Assembly: GCA_030035585.1 (NCBI GenBank)
Contig: CM057469.1
Location: 63,071,501 to 63,135,500, forward strand
DNA length: 64,000 bases
Direction: 5' to 3'
Source: Dugong dugon
Lineage: Eukaryota; Chordata; Mammalia; Sirenia; Dugongidae
A program made the translations under genes and the position numbers. Under the pieces are notes generated by a model. The model saw only the letters and a list, made by a program, of their open reading frames with translations. It did no database searches and was not told the DNA's origin. Shown one piece after another: positions 25,809 through 36,538 of the stretch; position 1 is the first letter of the stretch, and the number at the start of each line of letters is the position of its first letter.

Positions 25809-26317
25809 TGTCTTAGCCATCTACTGCTGCTATAACAGAAATACCACAAGTGGATGGCTTTAACAAAGAGAAATTTATTCTATCACAATCTAATACGTTA
25901 GAAGTCCAAATTCAGGGTGCCAGTTCCAGGGGAAGGCTTTCTCTCTGTGTTGGCTCTGGAGGAAGGTCCTTGTTATCAATCTTCTCTTGGTCTGAGAGCT
26001 TCTCCAGGCATGAACTCCAGATCCAAAGGACATGCTCTGCTCCCGGTGCTGCATTCCTTGGTGGTATGAGGTCCCCATGTCTCTCAGCTCACTTCTCTCT
26101 TTTATATCTCAAAAGAGACTGGCTTAAGACACTATCTAATCTTGTAGATCTCATTATAACTGCCATTAACCTATCTCATTACATCATAGTGATAGGATTT
26201 ACAACACATAGGGAAATCACATCAGATGACAAAATGGTAAACAATCATACAATACTGGGACTCATGATATAGCCAAGTTGACAGATAATTTTGGGGAACA
26301 CAATTCAATCCATGACA
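25809..26317 (-). repeat. 3' LTR of the MaLR provirus
   Basis: The minus strand starts TGTCATGGATTGAATTGTGT and ends GGCTAAGACA. A purine-rich tract (complement of TTCTACCCTTTGGTCCCC, 26315-26332) precedes it, as expected next to a 3' LTR. Confidence 0.9.
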
Positions 26318-27347
26318 TTCTACCCTTTGGTCCCCAAAAATTCATGTCTTTGCCACGTGTAAAACATATTCACCCCATCATATCATAGTAAAAGTCTTAA
26401 ATCAACTCCAAGTGTAAAATTCAAAAATTCCTCTTCATCTGTGAAATCTAGAATACAAGTTATCTGCTTCTAAAGTACAATGGTGGAACAGGCACAAGCT
26501 AGACATTTCCATTACAGATGGGAGAAATTGTAGGAAAAGAAGGTATAACAGGCACCAAGCAAGTCAGCAGAACATATTACATTAGCTCTCGAGGCTTTGA
26601 AACTAATCCTCTGTTCTCTGAGACCATTCACACAACAGCCCTGCCTCCAGACTCTAGGTATTGGCCACACTCTCCTGATTCTAACTGGAGGCCCCTCGGT
26701 CCTGGGCTTCAGCTCCACCTTCCAGGCCAACTGGGATGGTAACTCTGCTCCCTCGGACCATTCTCCTAGTCCATCTGAGTGGCAACTCGACCCTGAGAAC
26801 CACCAGAGGCCATCGCGCCAGCCTTTGAAACCCCAGAGGTCGTGGCCGTATCTTCTGAGATTGAGGCAGCTCAGTTTCCTGTGTTCCTAGTGTCTTCAGC
26901 TTCTGCTTCCTGGTTCCTTGGCCTCTCAGCACTTGGGTCTCACATCTGCATCTACCCTGCTGGGGCAAGTGTTCCAAAACTCTGTATTTCCACCAATATG
27001 TGCCTGGAGGCATCCCACTCCACCAGTAAACTCTGGCCGGAAGACACTCAGCTCTCTCGCTCCTTGGGTTAGCAAGCCTAGCTCTACCGATAAGTGCTCA
27101 AAGGCACCCCACTCCGCCAGGAAGCCTCCTGCACAAGAGGCACTCAGCTCTCTCACTCTTTGGGTCAGCTCCACTGCCATCTCATGCTGGTCTCCTGGTT
27201 CTGCTGCTGCAGGTTCTCTGCCGCTGCCGCTTCTCTGCTGTTGCTGGTCCTCTGCCACTGCCGCTCCTCTATCCATTCACAGTTTCAAAACCACTTCCAC
27301 ATTTTAGGTATCTGTTAGCGCAGCATCTTACTCCCAGTACCAAATTC
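26318..27347 (-). other. Internal region of the MaLR provirus
   Basis: The minus strand begins next to the 5' LTR with TGGTACTGGGAGTAAG (27327-27342), resembling the tRNA-Leu primer-binding site of ERVL/MaLR elements. A roughly 94-bp block occurs twice in tandem (about 27009-27102 and 27103-27180, sharing CACTCAGCTCTCTC). Open frames of up to 116 codons with Gln-rich ends exist, but no retroviral protein motif is seen. Confidence 0.75.
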
Positions 27348-27857
27348 TGCCTTAGTCACCTAGTGCTGCCATAACAGAAATACCACAAGTAGATGGCTTT
27401 CACAAAAAGAAATTTATTCTATCACAGTCTAGAAGGCTAGAAGTCCAAATTCAGGGCGTCAGTTCCAGGGGAAGGCACTGTCTCTTTGTCAGCTCTGAAG
27501 GAAAGTCCTTGTCATCAATCTTCCCTTGGTCTGGGAGCTTCTTCGTGCAGGAACCGCAGGTCCAAAGGACACGCTCTGCTCCTGGCACTGCTTTCTTGGT
27601 GGTATGAGGTCCCCATCTCTCTCGGCTCACTTCTCTCTTTTATATCTCAAAAGAGATTGGCTTAAGACACTATCTAATCTTGTAGATATTGTCAATATAA
27701 CTGCTACTAATCCATCTCATTACATCATGCTGACAGGATTTACAACACATAAGGAAATCACATCAGATACAAAATGGTAAACAATCATACAATACTGGGA
27801 ATCATGACCTAGCCAAGTTGACAGATATTTTTGGGAGACACAATGCAATCCATGACA
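27348..27857 (-). repeat. 5' LTR of the MaLR provirus
   Basis: Same length class and termini as 25809-26317; the two differ at many scattered positions, which implies an old insertion. A TATA-like TATAAAAGAGAG on the minus strand lies near 27635-27650. Confidence 0.9.
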
Positions 27858-30687
27858 AAAACATATAAATATAAAAGGTACATTTTAAAATAAACACACT
27901 GCACTCCGGAGCAGTTTTACTAAAAAAAAAAACCAGAAATGATGTATTTTTTTCATATATTTAACATTGATAATCAACTGACAGCACAAAATTCAATCGT
28001 TCTTTGTTGAAAATACTACAGTAACTTGAAATTGTCAGAGGCCCTTTTTGTAGAAACCAGAGTTGACACAGAAACAAAGATTACAGACCCTAGAGGAATG
28101 ACAATACACCCCTCAGATAATTCTGTAAGTGTTACACTGAAAGTTTTGTTCAGTAAATTAATAGTCAATGGTCTGCTGTTAGAAGACAAATGGACTAAAC
28201 CATAAGGCAGTGCTTGCTTCTATGAAAAACAGGGCTCTTAGCGTCACAAAAGTTGGCAGATAAAAGTATCTCCAGTTTTCCTGTTCTACGAGTCTCCTCC
28301 AACTATCCTCCACACACCCCTTCCAACAAAGTGTTACCTCAACAGTCCCACTGCCATACTCCAGCCACATTTACTTATCACTAAGCGAAAAACACAGTGT
28401 TCAGAATAGCAGTATACAAGTCAAATGAGAGACTGGTAAGGAGAATTATGTATCTATTCTTTTATTGACATAATTGGCTGCTATGGGCTTTGGGAAGAAT
28501 TAAAAATCTAAAAATCATTCCTAGAATCTCTTTCCCTGAGAGGTCCTGATAACTATTTTTAACTGCACCACCGCTGCCGCAGCTTTAAAAACACAAAAAG
28601 AAAGAAATACACTTGATTATCTTAACCAGGAAGTAGACCTGGGTAATTTTTGTTCTTCTACCAACTGTTCAATTCTTAATCCCCAGGAAGATTCTCTGTG
28701 CTTCAGGCTTCAAATTAAATGTTGATACTGGCAGCACCATTAAGAGACAAAACAAGATCGTATATATAACCCAGATGGAGAGGTGAAAATCCTCTGGACT
28801 CTCCTTCAGTGAAATGAAACCTATAAAATCTATGTTTTAATAGATAATTTTCTGCAGATCACAAGATTTCTTTTTGCATATGCCCTTGATAGAATTAATG
28901 AGAGGGAGAGAAAAGCATATGCTTAAATGCCTGGGGGCAACTATAACAAAGGATGAAATTACAGTTTATTAATGCAATTCCAGCACTCACAGCTTATTGC
29001 TTGCTCTAAATCATATAGAAAGAACATGCATTACACAATCAAATCTCTGTAACTAATGTGCTTATAGATTTGAAGAGTGACATTTACCAGCTAGACACTG
29101 GTCAAAATAGGAGCTAACATTTAGACATCTGCTTTTAAGAGAAGCATCTCTTCCACCTGCTTCTTCAGGCCACAGAGATACACTCTAGTTAACATATTAC
29201 TGACAGGATGATGAGAACACTCCTGTCAGACGCTGGCCAGCGGGTGTTTAAGACAAAATGTACAGCCCCAGCTGACTAGTTAGAGAGAGTCTGGTGAGGT
29301 ACAATTATAGAGGCATATGACAAGGCTTCATGCCTGACTGATTTGAGAACCGATGACATGGCTTTAAACAGCAATCTTTCCTACCTTTGGTCACAAAACA
29401 GCAATAAGTCAGCTGATACACTCTTGTAAAATCATGATTTATTCCTTTGCTTTGAATACATGAGACTCTGGTATGATGTTCAGCTAGTTTACCCGAGGTT
29501 CACTTGGGGCTTGAACAGCTAGGGCCTGCCTACAACATGCATAAAATCAATGTTCTTGCTCAGGATTGCCAGAAAACCCTTCTGTGTGTGCTTGCTAATA
29601 TACAACTCATTAGAATAAAAGCAAAAGTGATTACGTCCAAATTCACTCCAATCAAACATATAAAAATATAATAGTGGGTCCTAACACAATACCACACTTT
29701 AAAATAAGGGTGAAAACCCGCTAAAATACAAAACATAACAATATTCTTGGTATTTTTGCTTACCTATCTCAAAACTAATTTTTTTTTATTTTGAAGTTTA
29801 TCTCTATAAAGGTTACAAATTATAATTTTAAAACCAATAGCATCTAAAGAATAGGATCTTCATTTTAGCTGATTCTCTACCCGTGTATCATTACTAAAAC
29901 CCCAAGCAAGCTATAAGGTTGACAAATATTTTATTATAGTTATTGGAAAATTATGATTGTGGAAAAGTCAATTATCCAGGCAAATAAAATTCCTGAAGCT
30001 ACAACAGAATTATAAATATAATGATGCCTTAACTTACATGTATTCTTTCAATAATACAGGCTATAGATATAAAGTGGTGAAAAAATGGGCAAAACATAAT
30101 TCCTTGCCTTAGTATTAAGAACATTATAGTATCTGTGGTATGTAAAATAATATATGCATGTAAAAAGCTTAGAAATAAGTGAATTCATTAACTATTCCTT
30201 AATTACTCCTTCCTTGGAAGCCTCAATATTTCACAAAACTCTTTTAAAAATAGTTTATTTCTAATTTATGTTATGGTACTGGTCCTCGACCTTAAATGTT
30301 ACTATGCATGGAATTTATAGCAGATTTACTTATATAAAGGATTTTTTCAAGATAGACTCAAATAAATCGGTTTCCCCCACATAGAAGGTAAAGAGATTAT
30401 GAAAGAGACCTTGACTTATGTTTCTTTTATCAGTGCTATTGCCCCAGAGAGTGAACCAAAAACAGAGCTGCTAACTTAGAAGTGACATCACCATTACGTT
30501 TTCATTAACAGTCATAAACACTTGGTATTAAGTTGACCTCAAAGAGAGGCAACAGATCCCTAAATAGTATCAAGCCATTACTATAACAATTTTTTTAAGT
30601 CAAATAAAGTTAAAGCTAAAGGGTGTGCATGTTCATTAAGTTTTACTCTAAACTACAGATCTAGGCTATTAAAATAATTATACCTAA

Positions 30688-30880
30688 TAATCATTGTGCG
30701 TTTATCTTTTGCAGGCATAACTGTAAGGACTTCATTGTGTGGGTGTGTGTGTGTACACTTTAATCCTCACAAACCCCTATGAGATCAAGACTAGTATTAC
30801 TCCTATTTTGCACATGAAGAAACTGAGTTACAAAGAGGTTACTCAGTCATTAAAGAGAAGATATAAATTACAACAAAGAG
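30688..30880 (-). mobile_element. MIR-like element with short GT run
   Basis: TTTTGCACATGAAGAAACTGA with ACAAAGAGGTTACTCAG is MIR core on the minus strand. The first 70 bases resemble 31975-32070. Confidence 0.65.
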
Positions 30881-30959
30881 AAACACCAATATTTTTGGAA
30901 AACAAATACTCAGATTTATTTCTAACGTTCCTCTAACTAGAGTAGCTTGTATGTTCATC

Positions 30960-31068
30960 CACATAACTCACTCATTCAATTCTTCAGCTCTCCGCTCAAA
31001 TATCACTTTATGAGACAGGTTGTCCATGACCACGCCAGATAAATAAAAACCTGCTCCTTGTCTCCTAT

Positions 31069-31165
<97 letters not shown>

Positions 31166-31365
31166 AGTTTATTCTTTACCCTTTGGCACTTATCGTCACA
31201 TGACACAATAGTTATTTATTTGTTCATTTGTTTATTATCTGTTTCATCCCAACTGGATATAAGCTCCAAGAGGATTTGAACTAGACTTTGCTTACTGCTG
31301 AATCCTTAGTGCCAACAAAGTTCCTGGCACATAGTAGGTGCCTAATAAATATTTTTCATAAATTA
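30960..31365 (+). mobile_element. L2 LINE 3' end, split by a CA microsatellite
   Basis: CTCCGCTCAAATATCAC with CAGGTTGTCCATGACCAC lies before the CA run. TATAAGCTCCAAGAGG and CCTGGCACATAGTAGGTGC follow it. This is the normal order of the L2 3' UTR. Confidence 0.8.
31071..31163. repeat. (CA)46 microsatellite
   Basis: 93 bases of uninterrupted CA repeat, expected to be length-polymorphic. Confidence 0.99.
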
Positions 31366-32024
31366 ATCCTTTTAGCAATTTGGTTCCTAGGCCTATGTGA
31401 TAGTTTGTATAAACTTGTTAATCTTTAAGAAAGTATCCATATAGAAATATCCTTTATAATCTTGAAAAAAATCATGTTTAAAAAAAGGAAGAGCAGTGGG
31501 AAGACAAAGAAGATGCTTTTACCTCAACGGAAAATTAAAAATGCCAGAAAGCAAAAATATAAAAGTACCAAATGTTTCAGACCGAATTTCTCAATATCAT
31601 TCAAGAAACTGAAAATAATTACTTCTGTCACTGACTAGTATTTATTCTCTGATGTTATTACATCATTTCTCCACACTTACTACTTTAAATGCATGTGACA
31701 ATGTATTTTTCAATATGTAAAATATCGTACTTCCAATTTTTTTGAAAAGTGGGCATATCAATATTACAATTCAAAAATTTCCAAATTATATATTTTTATA
31801 TACTATATATAACAGAAATAACCCTAGAATTAGAACCAGGAGACCCAGTTTCACGTTACCTGTCCCCAGTAAGTTGTCTGGCTTTAGGGTGGCCATGCAA
31901 CTTCTCTGAAAGTAGCTTTAAAATATACTAGAGAAAGCCTAACACTCCTTCTATCCTAAAATGTTAAATTACAGCTAATGATCAATGTACATTTATCTTT
32001 TGCAGGCATAATTCTAAGCACTTC

Positions 32025-32026
<2 letters not shown>

Positions 32027-32067
<41 letters not shown>
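32027..32067. repeat. (TG)20 microsatellite
   Basis: Uninterrupted TG repeat following the MIR-like paralogue of 30688. Confidence 0.98.
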
Positions 32068-32069
<2 letters not shown>

Positions 32070-32972
32070 ATGTTATAGGATGAGGTTTTTATTTCTACTT
32101 TGGTCTACTTAGATGACCAAAATAAAAAAAAATATATGATTTTATTTTAATAAATTAAGCAACTTTGTAAAAAAGCAAATTCATGTAATACTGAACAATG
32201 GTTTTTCATAAAGTACCTCACAGATTACTCAAAACTATATCTGAACATATTAAAAATTAAAAGTAAAAAATATTACATTTTTTAATACTTAAACGGTAGA
32301 AAAAAATGAGGAAATCTAGCAAATACTTTTGAATGTTTTTCTAAAACGTGAGAAAAATCCTTCTATTCTCACTGCCTTTACCATAGTAAGGGAAACCTTC
32401 CAAAAGAACATTTTAGTGAGTGGCATAAAACCTGTGATTTAAAAAAAAAATAATAAAATGCTACTTTGACTTTTAAGTTATTATCAATCTGAAGAGCTCC
32501 TCCAAATCAGAACTATTATAGAATCTACTCCCAAACCACGACTCAGCAACAAAGATGAATCTACCTATTACCAGGTTAGGATAGCAGCTATTATCATGGC
32601 CCCGTGATTTCTTTCAAGTAGCTGCAATGGAAAAAGCCACAAGTGAATAAAAGATCTCATAATAGCTCTTAAGAACTCTTTATATGGTAGAAGGCACTAA
32701 AATGAACTCCAAAGAGTTTAAAAAAAAAAAAAAAAAAAACTCTCATCTCCTGATAAGAAAAAATAATTAACCTGACTTAACGCATCTGAGAAGGCCTCCT
32801 ATAAATCAGACTTTTGTACTTCAAGAGCCAGATTAAAACCATATATCAAAAAAGTATGTAGATATTGTCTCATAAGTACACATAGAACATTTCTAAAACT
32901 GCAGAGGTTGGTAGGTCATTTTGTGAAATGGTCAATACACTCTGATTAAAAGCAGAAGTGTGAAGTACTTAC

Positions 32973-33083
32973 AGTGCTTAATTTTCTGGAGGTAATAATG
33001 ATGCGCCTTTCATGTAGCATACTGGCATACAGTTGCAGCATATTGTTCACATCCACAGCAACAAAATATTCTGTAAGATTTCT
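32973..33083 (-). CDS. DENND1B: DENND1B exon RNLTEYFVAVDVNNMLQLYA...KLST (cDENN)
   Basis: This 111-nt exon has 37 whole codons, an acceptor ending gtacag and a gtaagt donor. RNLTEYFVAVDVNNMLQLYA and SMLHERR are core cDENN sequence, with the beta strand after HERR following. The stretch after HERR reads IIITSRKLST, where remembered human DENND1B reads IVIISSKLST. That gives a polar Thr for a buried Ile and an Arg for Ser in a conserved segment. The exon is phase 0-0 and in frame with both neighbours. Confidence 0.97.
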
Positions 33084-33498
33084 CTGTACAAGTTAAAAAT
33101 AATTGTGGAAGTTATAGCTTATGGTGATTATGAAGAAAAATATTTTATATACTTATAAAAAAGTCTTAAAGCTCAAAATGTTTTATTATTAAAATGGTAT
33201 TCATTAAAGTAATTAAATTTAATACTACTCTGCTGCCACACGAAGCACTTAGCATTCTATTACTATTGAAGCATAACTCTACTCCAGAAAAATGTTTCTC
33301 AGAGAGGAATCAGAGGATTACATACTTCCCACCCTCCCTCCCCAACCTAGACCTGCTAAATTACAACTTTTGGAGTATGACCCCAAGAATCTCCTTTTTT
33401 ATCAGCTATTCCTGGTGATTCTTATATACACTGCAATTTGAGAACCACCGCTTCAGTGAATGCACTGGAGTCTTTGTATGTCTGCCATCCACTCAGTA

Positions 33499-33699
33499 AG
33501 GAGCTCTGATGGTATAATGGTTAAGTACCCTGCTGCTAACAAAAAGGCAGACAGTTTGAACCCACCCAGAGGCTCCAAGGGAGAAAAGACCTGGCGATCT
33601 GCTCCTGTAAGGATTACAAAAAATCTGATGGGGCAGTTCTACTCTGTCACTTTGGGTCACTGTAAGTCGAAAACTGCCTCAAGAACACCTAACAACATT
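33499..33699 (+). mobile_element. AfroSINE-type SINE with 9-bp target duplication
   Basis: The head is GGAGCTCTGATGGTATAATG, with the longer-subfamily middle (GATCTGCTCCTGTAAGGATT) and a tail ending ACACCTAACAACA. CACTCAGTA flanks at 33490-33498 and 33700-33708. Confidence 0.93.
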
Positions 33700-34898
33700 C
33701 ACTCAGTAGGCAATATCATTGCCTGATAGTATGTACTATGCATGGAACACCCAAAGCATGAAATGGATTGATAAGGAAATCCTTTGGTTCCTTATTAAGA
33801 GAAATTCCTTGGTTATATTCCATGTCAGGCCTGCTTCATATCACCATAAACAAATATACTTTACTGATGGTCTGATCCAATTCCTTGATTTAGCACTTTA
33901 AATTATTTCTCCCAAATAAGAACAAACTTGGGATAAACTACATCAACTGTAAAAGACTTTTAGATTCTCTCCTTCTTATTACTCTTTAATTTTAATTTTC
34001 TATACTCTGACCTAAGCATCTGAAAACAACAACGTAATGAAAAGACTAAATAACATACAGTAATAAACTGACATCATAGTACCAGATGGACTATGACCTA
34101 TAAGGCTAAAACTTTTAGTTGGGTAAGAAAACAAGAAGTCATATTCTTTCTTCAATTTCCAAAAGGCAGAAATTTCACCAGGACAACTGGTAATGATGGC
34201 AGGGCGTATCAGTAAGACCTATAACCATCAGTGGGTGATGCTGACTTCAGTGAGGAGAGGTTCATTTCCTGTTTTTTTCTATTTGAACCCTACACTCTTC
34301 CAGTTCAACTATTTATAAAATGACTTTTATGGCTTTTGGCATTAATATTTTCCCTATAATCTCAAAGAAAGATTAATTTCTAGGTGGGGAATTACTTGTC
34401 AACATAGAATGCTGCCTTATATTTATGTCATTGCAGTTTTGTTTTTTTAAATAGAACTTTTTGTTCACAGGCAACTTCAAAATAAAATATGTTAATTAAG
34501 ATGTAAAAATATATACTCTCAGTAACAGTTGGCCTTAGAATGGTTGTTTCTTTAACACTTTCAGAATAACAGCCTTTAAAAAAAAAGTGAGGTTTGTTAA
34601 ATCAAGCTGTTAGTTGTTTGATAATAAATTTAAGAAAAAGGCAACTAGGGAAGAGGGTTGAAAAGAGTTAACTCTTACTTTCTATTAGAAACTTTGACAT
34701 GAAGAGACCAGGGCCCCATAGTCAAAGCATGGTAAGTCAGCTTCAAGAAGAGCATACAGAGTACCTGGCCAACAATGTACAGCACGTAAGCCTTTAGAGA
34801 CTATAAACCGGCCTGAGAGCTTTGATGGTGTATCTCAGGCCCACATTAGGCGCAGCTTGATGCAAAATCTTTCATAGTGGTTATCTGTATTCAGCTGT

Positions 34899-34992
34899 AC
34901 TGGAAACCCTGTGGTGCAGTTCTACTTGTCTTACAGGGTCGCTATGAGTTGGAATCGATTTGACCGCAACGGGTTCAGTTTTTCTGGTTTTA
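34899..34992 (+). mobile_element. AfroSINE-type SINE, 5'-truncated
   Basis: Begins at TGGAAACCCTGTGGTGCAGT and runs through CGCTATGAGTTGGAATCGAT to a GGTT-rich tail. The head is missing. Confidence 0.88.
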
Positions 34993-35661
34993 TCCAAAAG
35001 CATAAAAACATATTTTTCATTTCCACTCATCCATGTAAACTTTTCTACAGAGTATCAATTTTTAACAACTATTAAAACACAGAAAACATTTCCAGCAAGG
35101 CTACACTTAGGACTCTAAGTAAAATGCAAAATTTAGCAATTTTTATAATTTTTGTAGTATCCCTCAAGTTTTATAAAATACTATTAAGTTAAAATCAGAA
35201 AATCAAATACAGGACATCTAAGATTTGAACAGCTATGTACAAGGAATCTAAAATATTATGCTCAGTACACTGAAGTAACTATATATTTTTATCTTATGTG
35301 AAAACATTTTCTAATGCCAGTATTCATTCCCCACCAGCAAACGCCATCTCCTGAGATACCTCTTCTACTTGATACAGGGGAGCTCAGGATCTAATTGGAC
35401 ATATGAGATCCTTCTTCACTATGCCAAATGACAGAAATCACTTTCCTCATATAATATTCCTTATCTGCAACCAGATACTAGGAAAGGAGTAAAGGAGCAG
35501 ATCAATAAACAAATAAGCAGATAACAGTGGTGTTATCCCTTTCTTCATTATTTCTCAAAATCAACACAGATAATCACAATGTAATCTATTTCTCTAAACA
35601 GTGAGAGCAAAAGAAGTAACATTTGACCTAGAACACATCAAGGAGAAAACAGAAAACTTAC

Positions 35662-35715
35662 ACTCTCAGGTATTGTTGGGAGTCCAGTTACATCAGGGGC
35701 AATGAAGTAGGAATG
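35662..35715 (-). CDS. DENND1B: DENND1B exon HSYFIAPDVTGLPTIPES
   Basis: This 54-nt exon has 18 whole codons, an acceptor ending gattag and a gtaagt donor. HSYFIAPDVTGLPTIPES matches human DENND1B exactly as remembered and begins the approach to the central DENN domain. It is phase 0-0. Confidence 0.97.
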
Positions 35716-36036
35716 CTAATCATAGAAATAAATCACATAAGAAAAGGAGAATTAAACATTTGGTGTCACAGCATATAGTATATATAATTTGGGATAAAAA
35801 TAAGAAAAAACATATCAACCAAATTAAGAAATATCATGGGCTAACACTCAGATTTGTTGAATTTGAAAAATCCTTACATGAGATAGGAGGTTTACATGAG
35901 CTTTAACACCACATTTCTCATACAAAGAGTAAAGTGTTAGTTAAAATATTTGAATTTAAAATTTAACAGTAATATTTTCAGAAAAGCACCCTGGGAAACG
36001 TTTAGTAAGAGAAAAAGAAAAAAACAGTACATTACT

Positions 36037-36041
<5 letters not shown>

Positions 36042-36076
<35 letters not shown>
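36042..36076. repeat. (T)35 homopolymer
   Basis: Thirty-five T in a row. It could be the A tail of a minus-strand retrocopy, but nothing recognisable adjoins it except a diverged MIR-like stretch near 36115-36170. Confidence 0.95.
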
Positions 36077-36084
<8 letters not shown>

Positions 36085-36538
36085 TGTTCATAAAGCACAT
36101 TTAGTTTCACTAGACTGGAAAATTAAGGCTCACCTGCCCAAGGATATATCAAAACCTAGTAAGATTCTTGCATTTATATGGAAAGTCATAACAATTCTTT
36201 TTTACACATCAGCCACTATATTGTTTAGAAAGTAGCCATAAAGCATAATTTTTAAGTATTTTTAAGCTTCTTAAAAGCATAGTCATCCCAAAAAATGACT
36301 CTTCATATATCCACTAAAAAATGATAATTGGCTTCTATACTGTTCAATCCTTTGATACTGCAAATTGGGGCTTGCATTTTTTCTTCAGATTTTTGGCTTG
36401 AGATGTGTCAAGCGTGTTCTTCCCTTTTGGTTTTCTAACTCCAAGTTTTGGCACATTTCATTATTATACTTTACTTTGTCTTCTCAAGGCACCCTTTGAA
36501 ATCTTCTGTACAGTTCTCTTCATCATTTCTTCTGTTCA

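Larger units (their letters stand above)
25809..27857 (-). mobile_element. MaLR-type ERVL provirus with both LTRs
   Basis: Two LTRs of the same family as 6049-6544 flank 1030 bp of internal sequence in the same orientation. On the minus strand the order is 5' LTR 27348-27857, primer-binding region, internal part, purine tract, 3' LTR 25809-26317. Flanking 5-mers are TAAAA and AAAAC, a poor match in AT-rich DNA. The internal part is non-coding-like and shorter than known THE1-type interiors. Confidence 0.88.
12525..32972 (-). other. DENND1B intron, 20448 bp
   Basis: The 12525-15540 part has no recognised gene and only a short old retroelement-like stretch near 13985-14085. It is followed by L2/MIR fossils, two SINEs, an ERVL provirus, an RTE fragment, a tRNA-Gly-headed SINE and a MaLR provirus. 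The 27860-30680 part is almost free of recognisable repeats. Microsatellites lie at 31071 and 32027, with an A20 run at 32720-32739. Confidence 0.8.
33084..35661 (-). other. DENND1B intron, 2578 bp
   Basis: It holds a SINE at 33499-33699 and a 5'-truncated SINE at 34899-34992. No other feature is recognised. The acceptor at its 3' end has only a modest pyrimidine tract. Confidence 0.8.

Noticed and set aside
25850..26272. Open frame of 140 codons on the + strand
   Set aside because: It runs antisense through a MaLR LTR, and the same frame type recurs in the other LTR copy (27526-27780). It has no protein-like features.
26926..27276. Minus-strand open frame of 116 codons in the MaLR interior
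   Set aside because: Low-complexity Gln/Ala/Glu sequence with no gag or other motif. I keep it as part of the retroelement interior.
31003..31279. Open frames on both strands giving Val-Cys or His-Thr repeats
   Set aside because: They are translations of the CA microsatellite.
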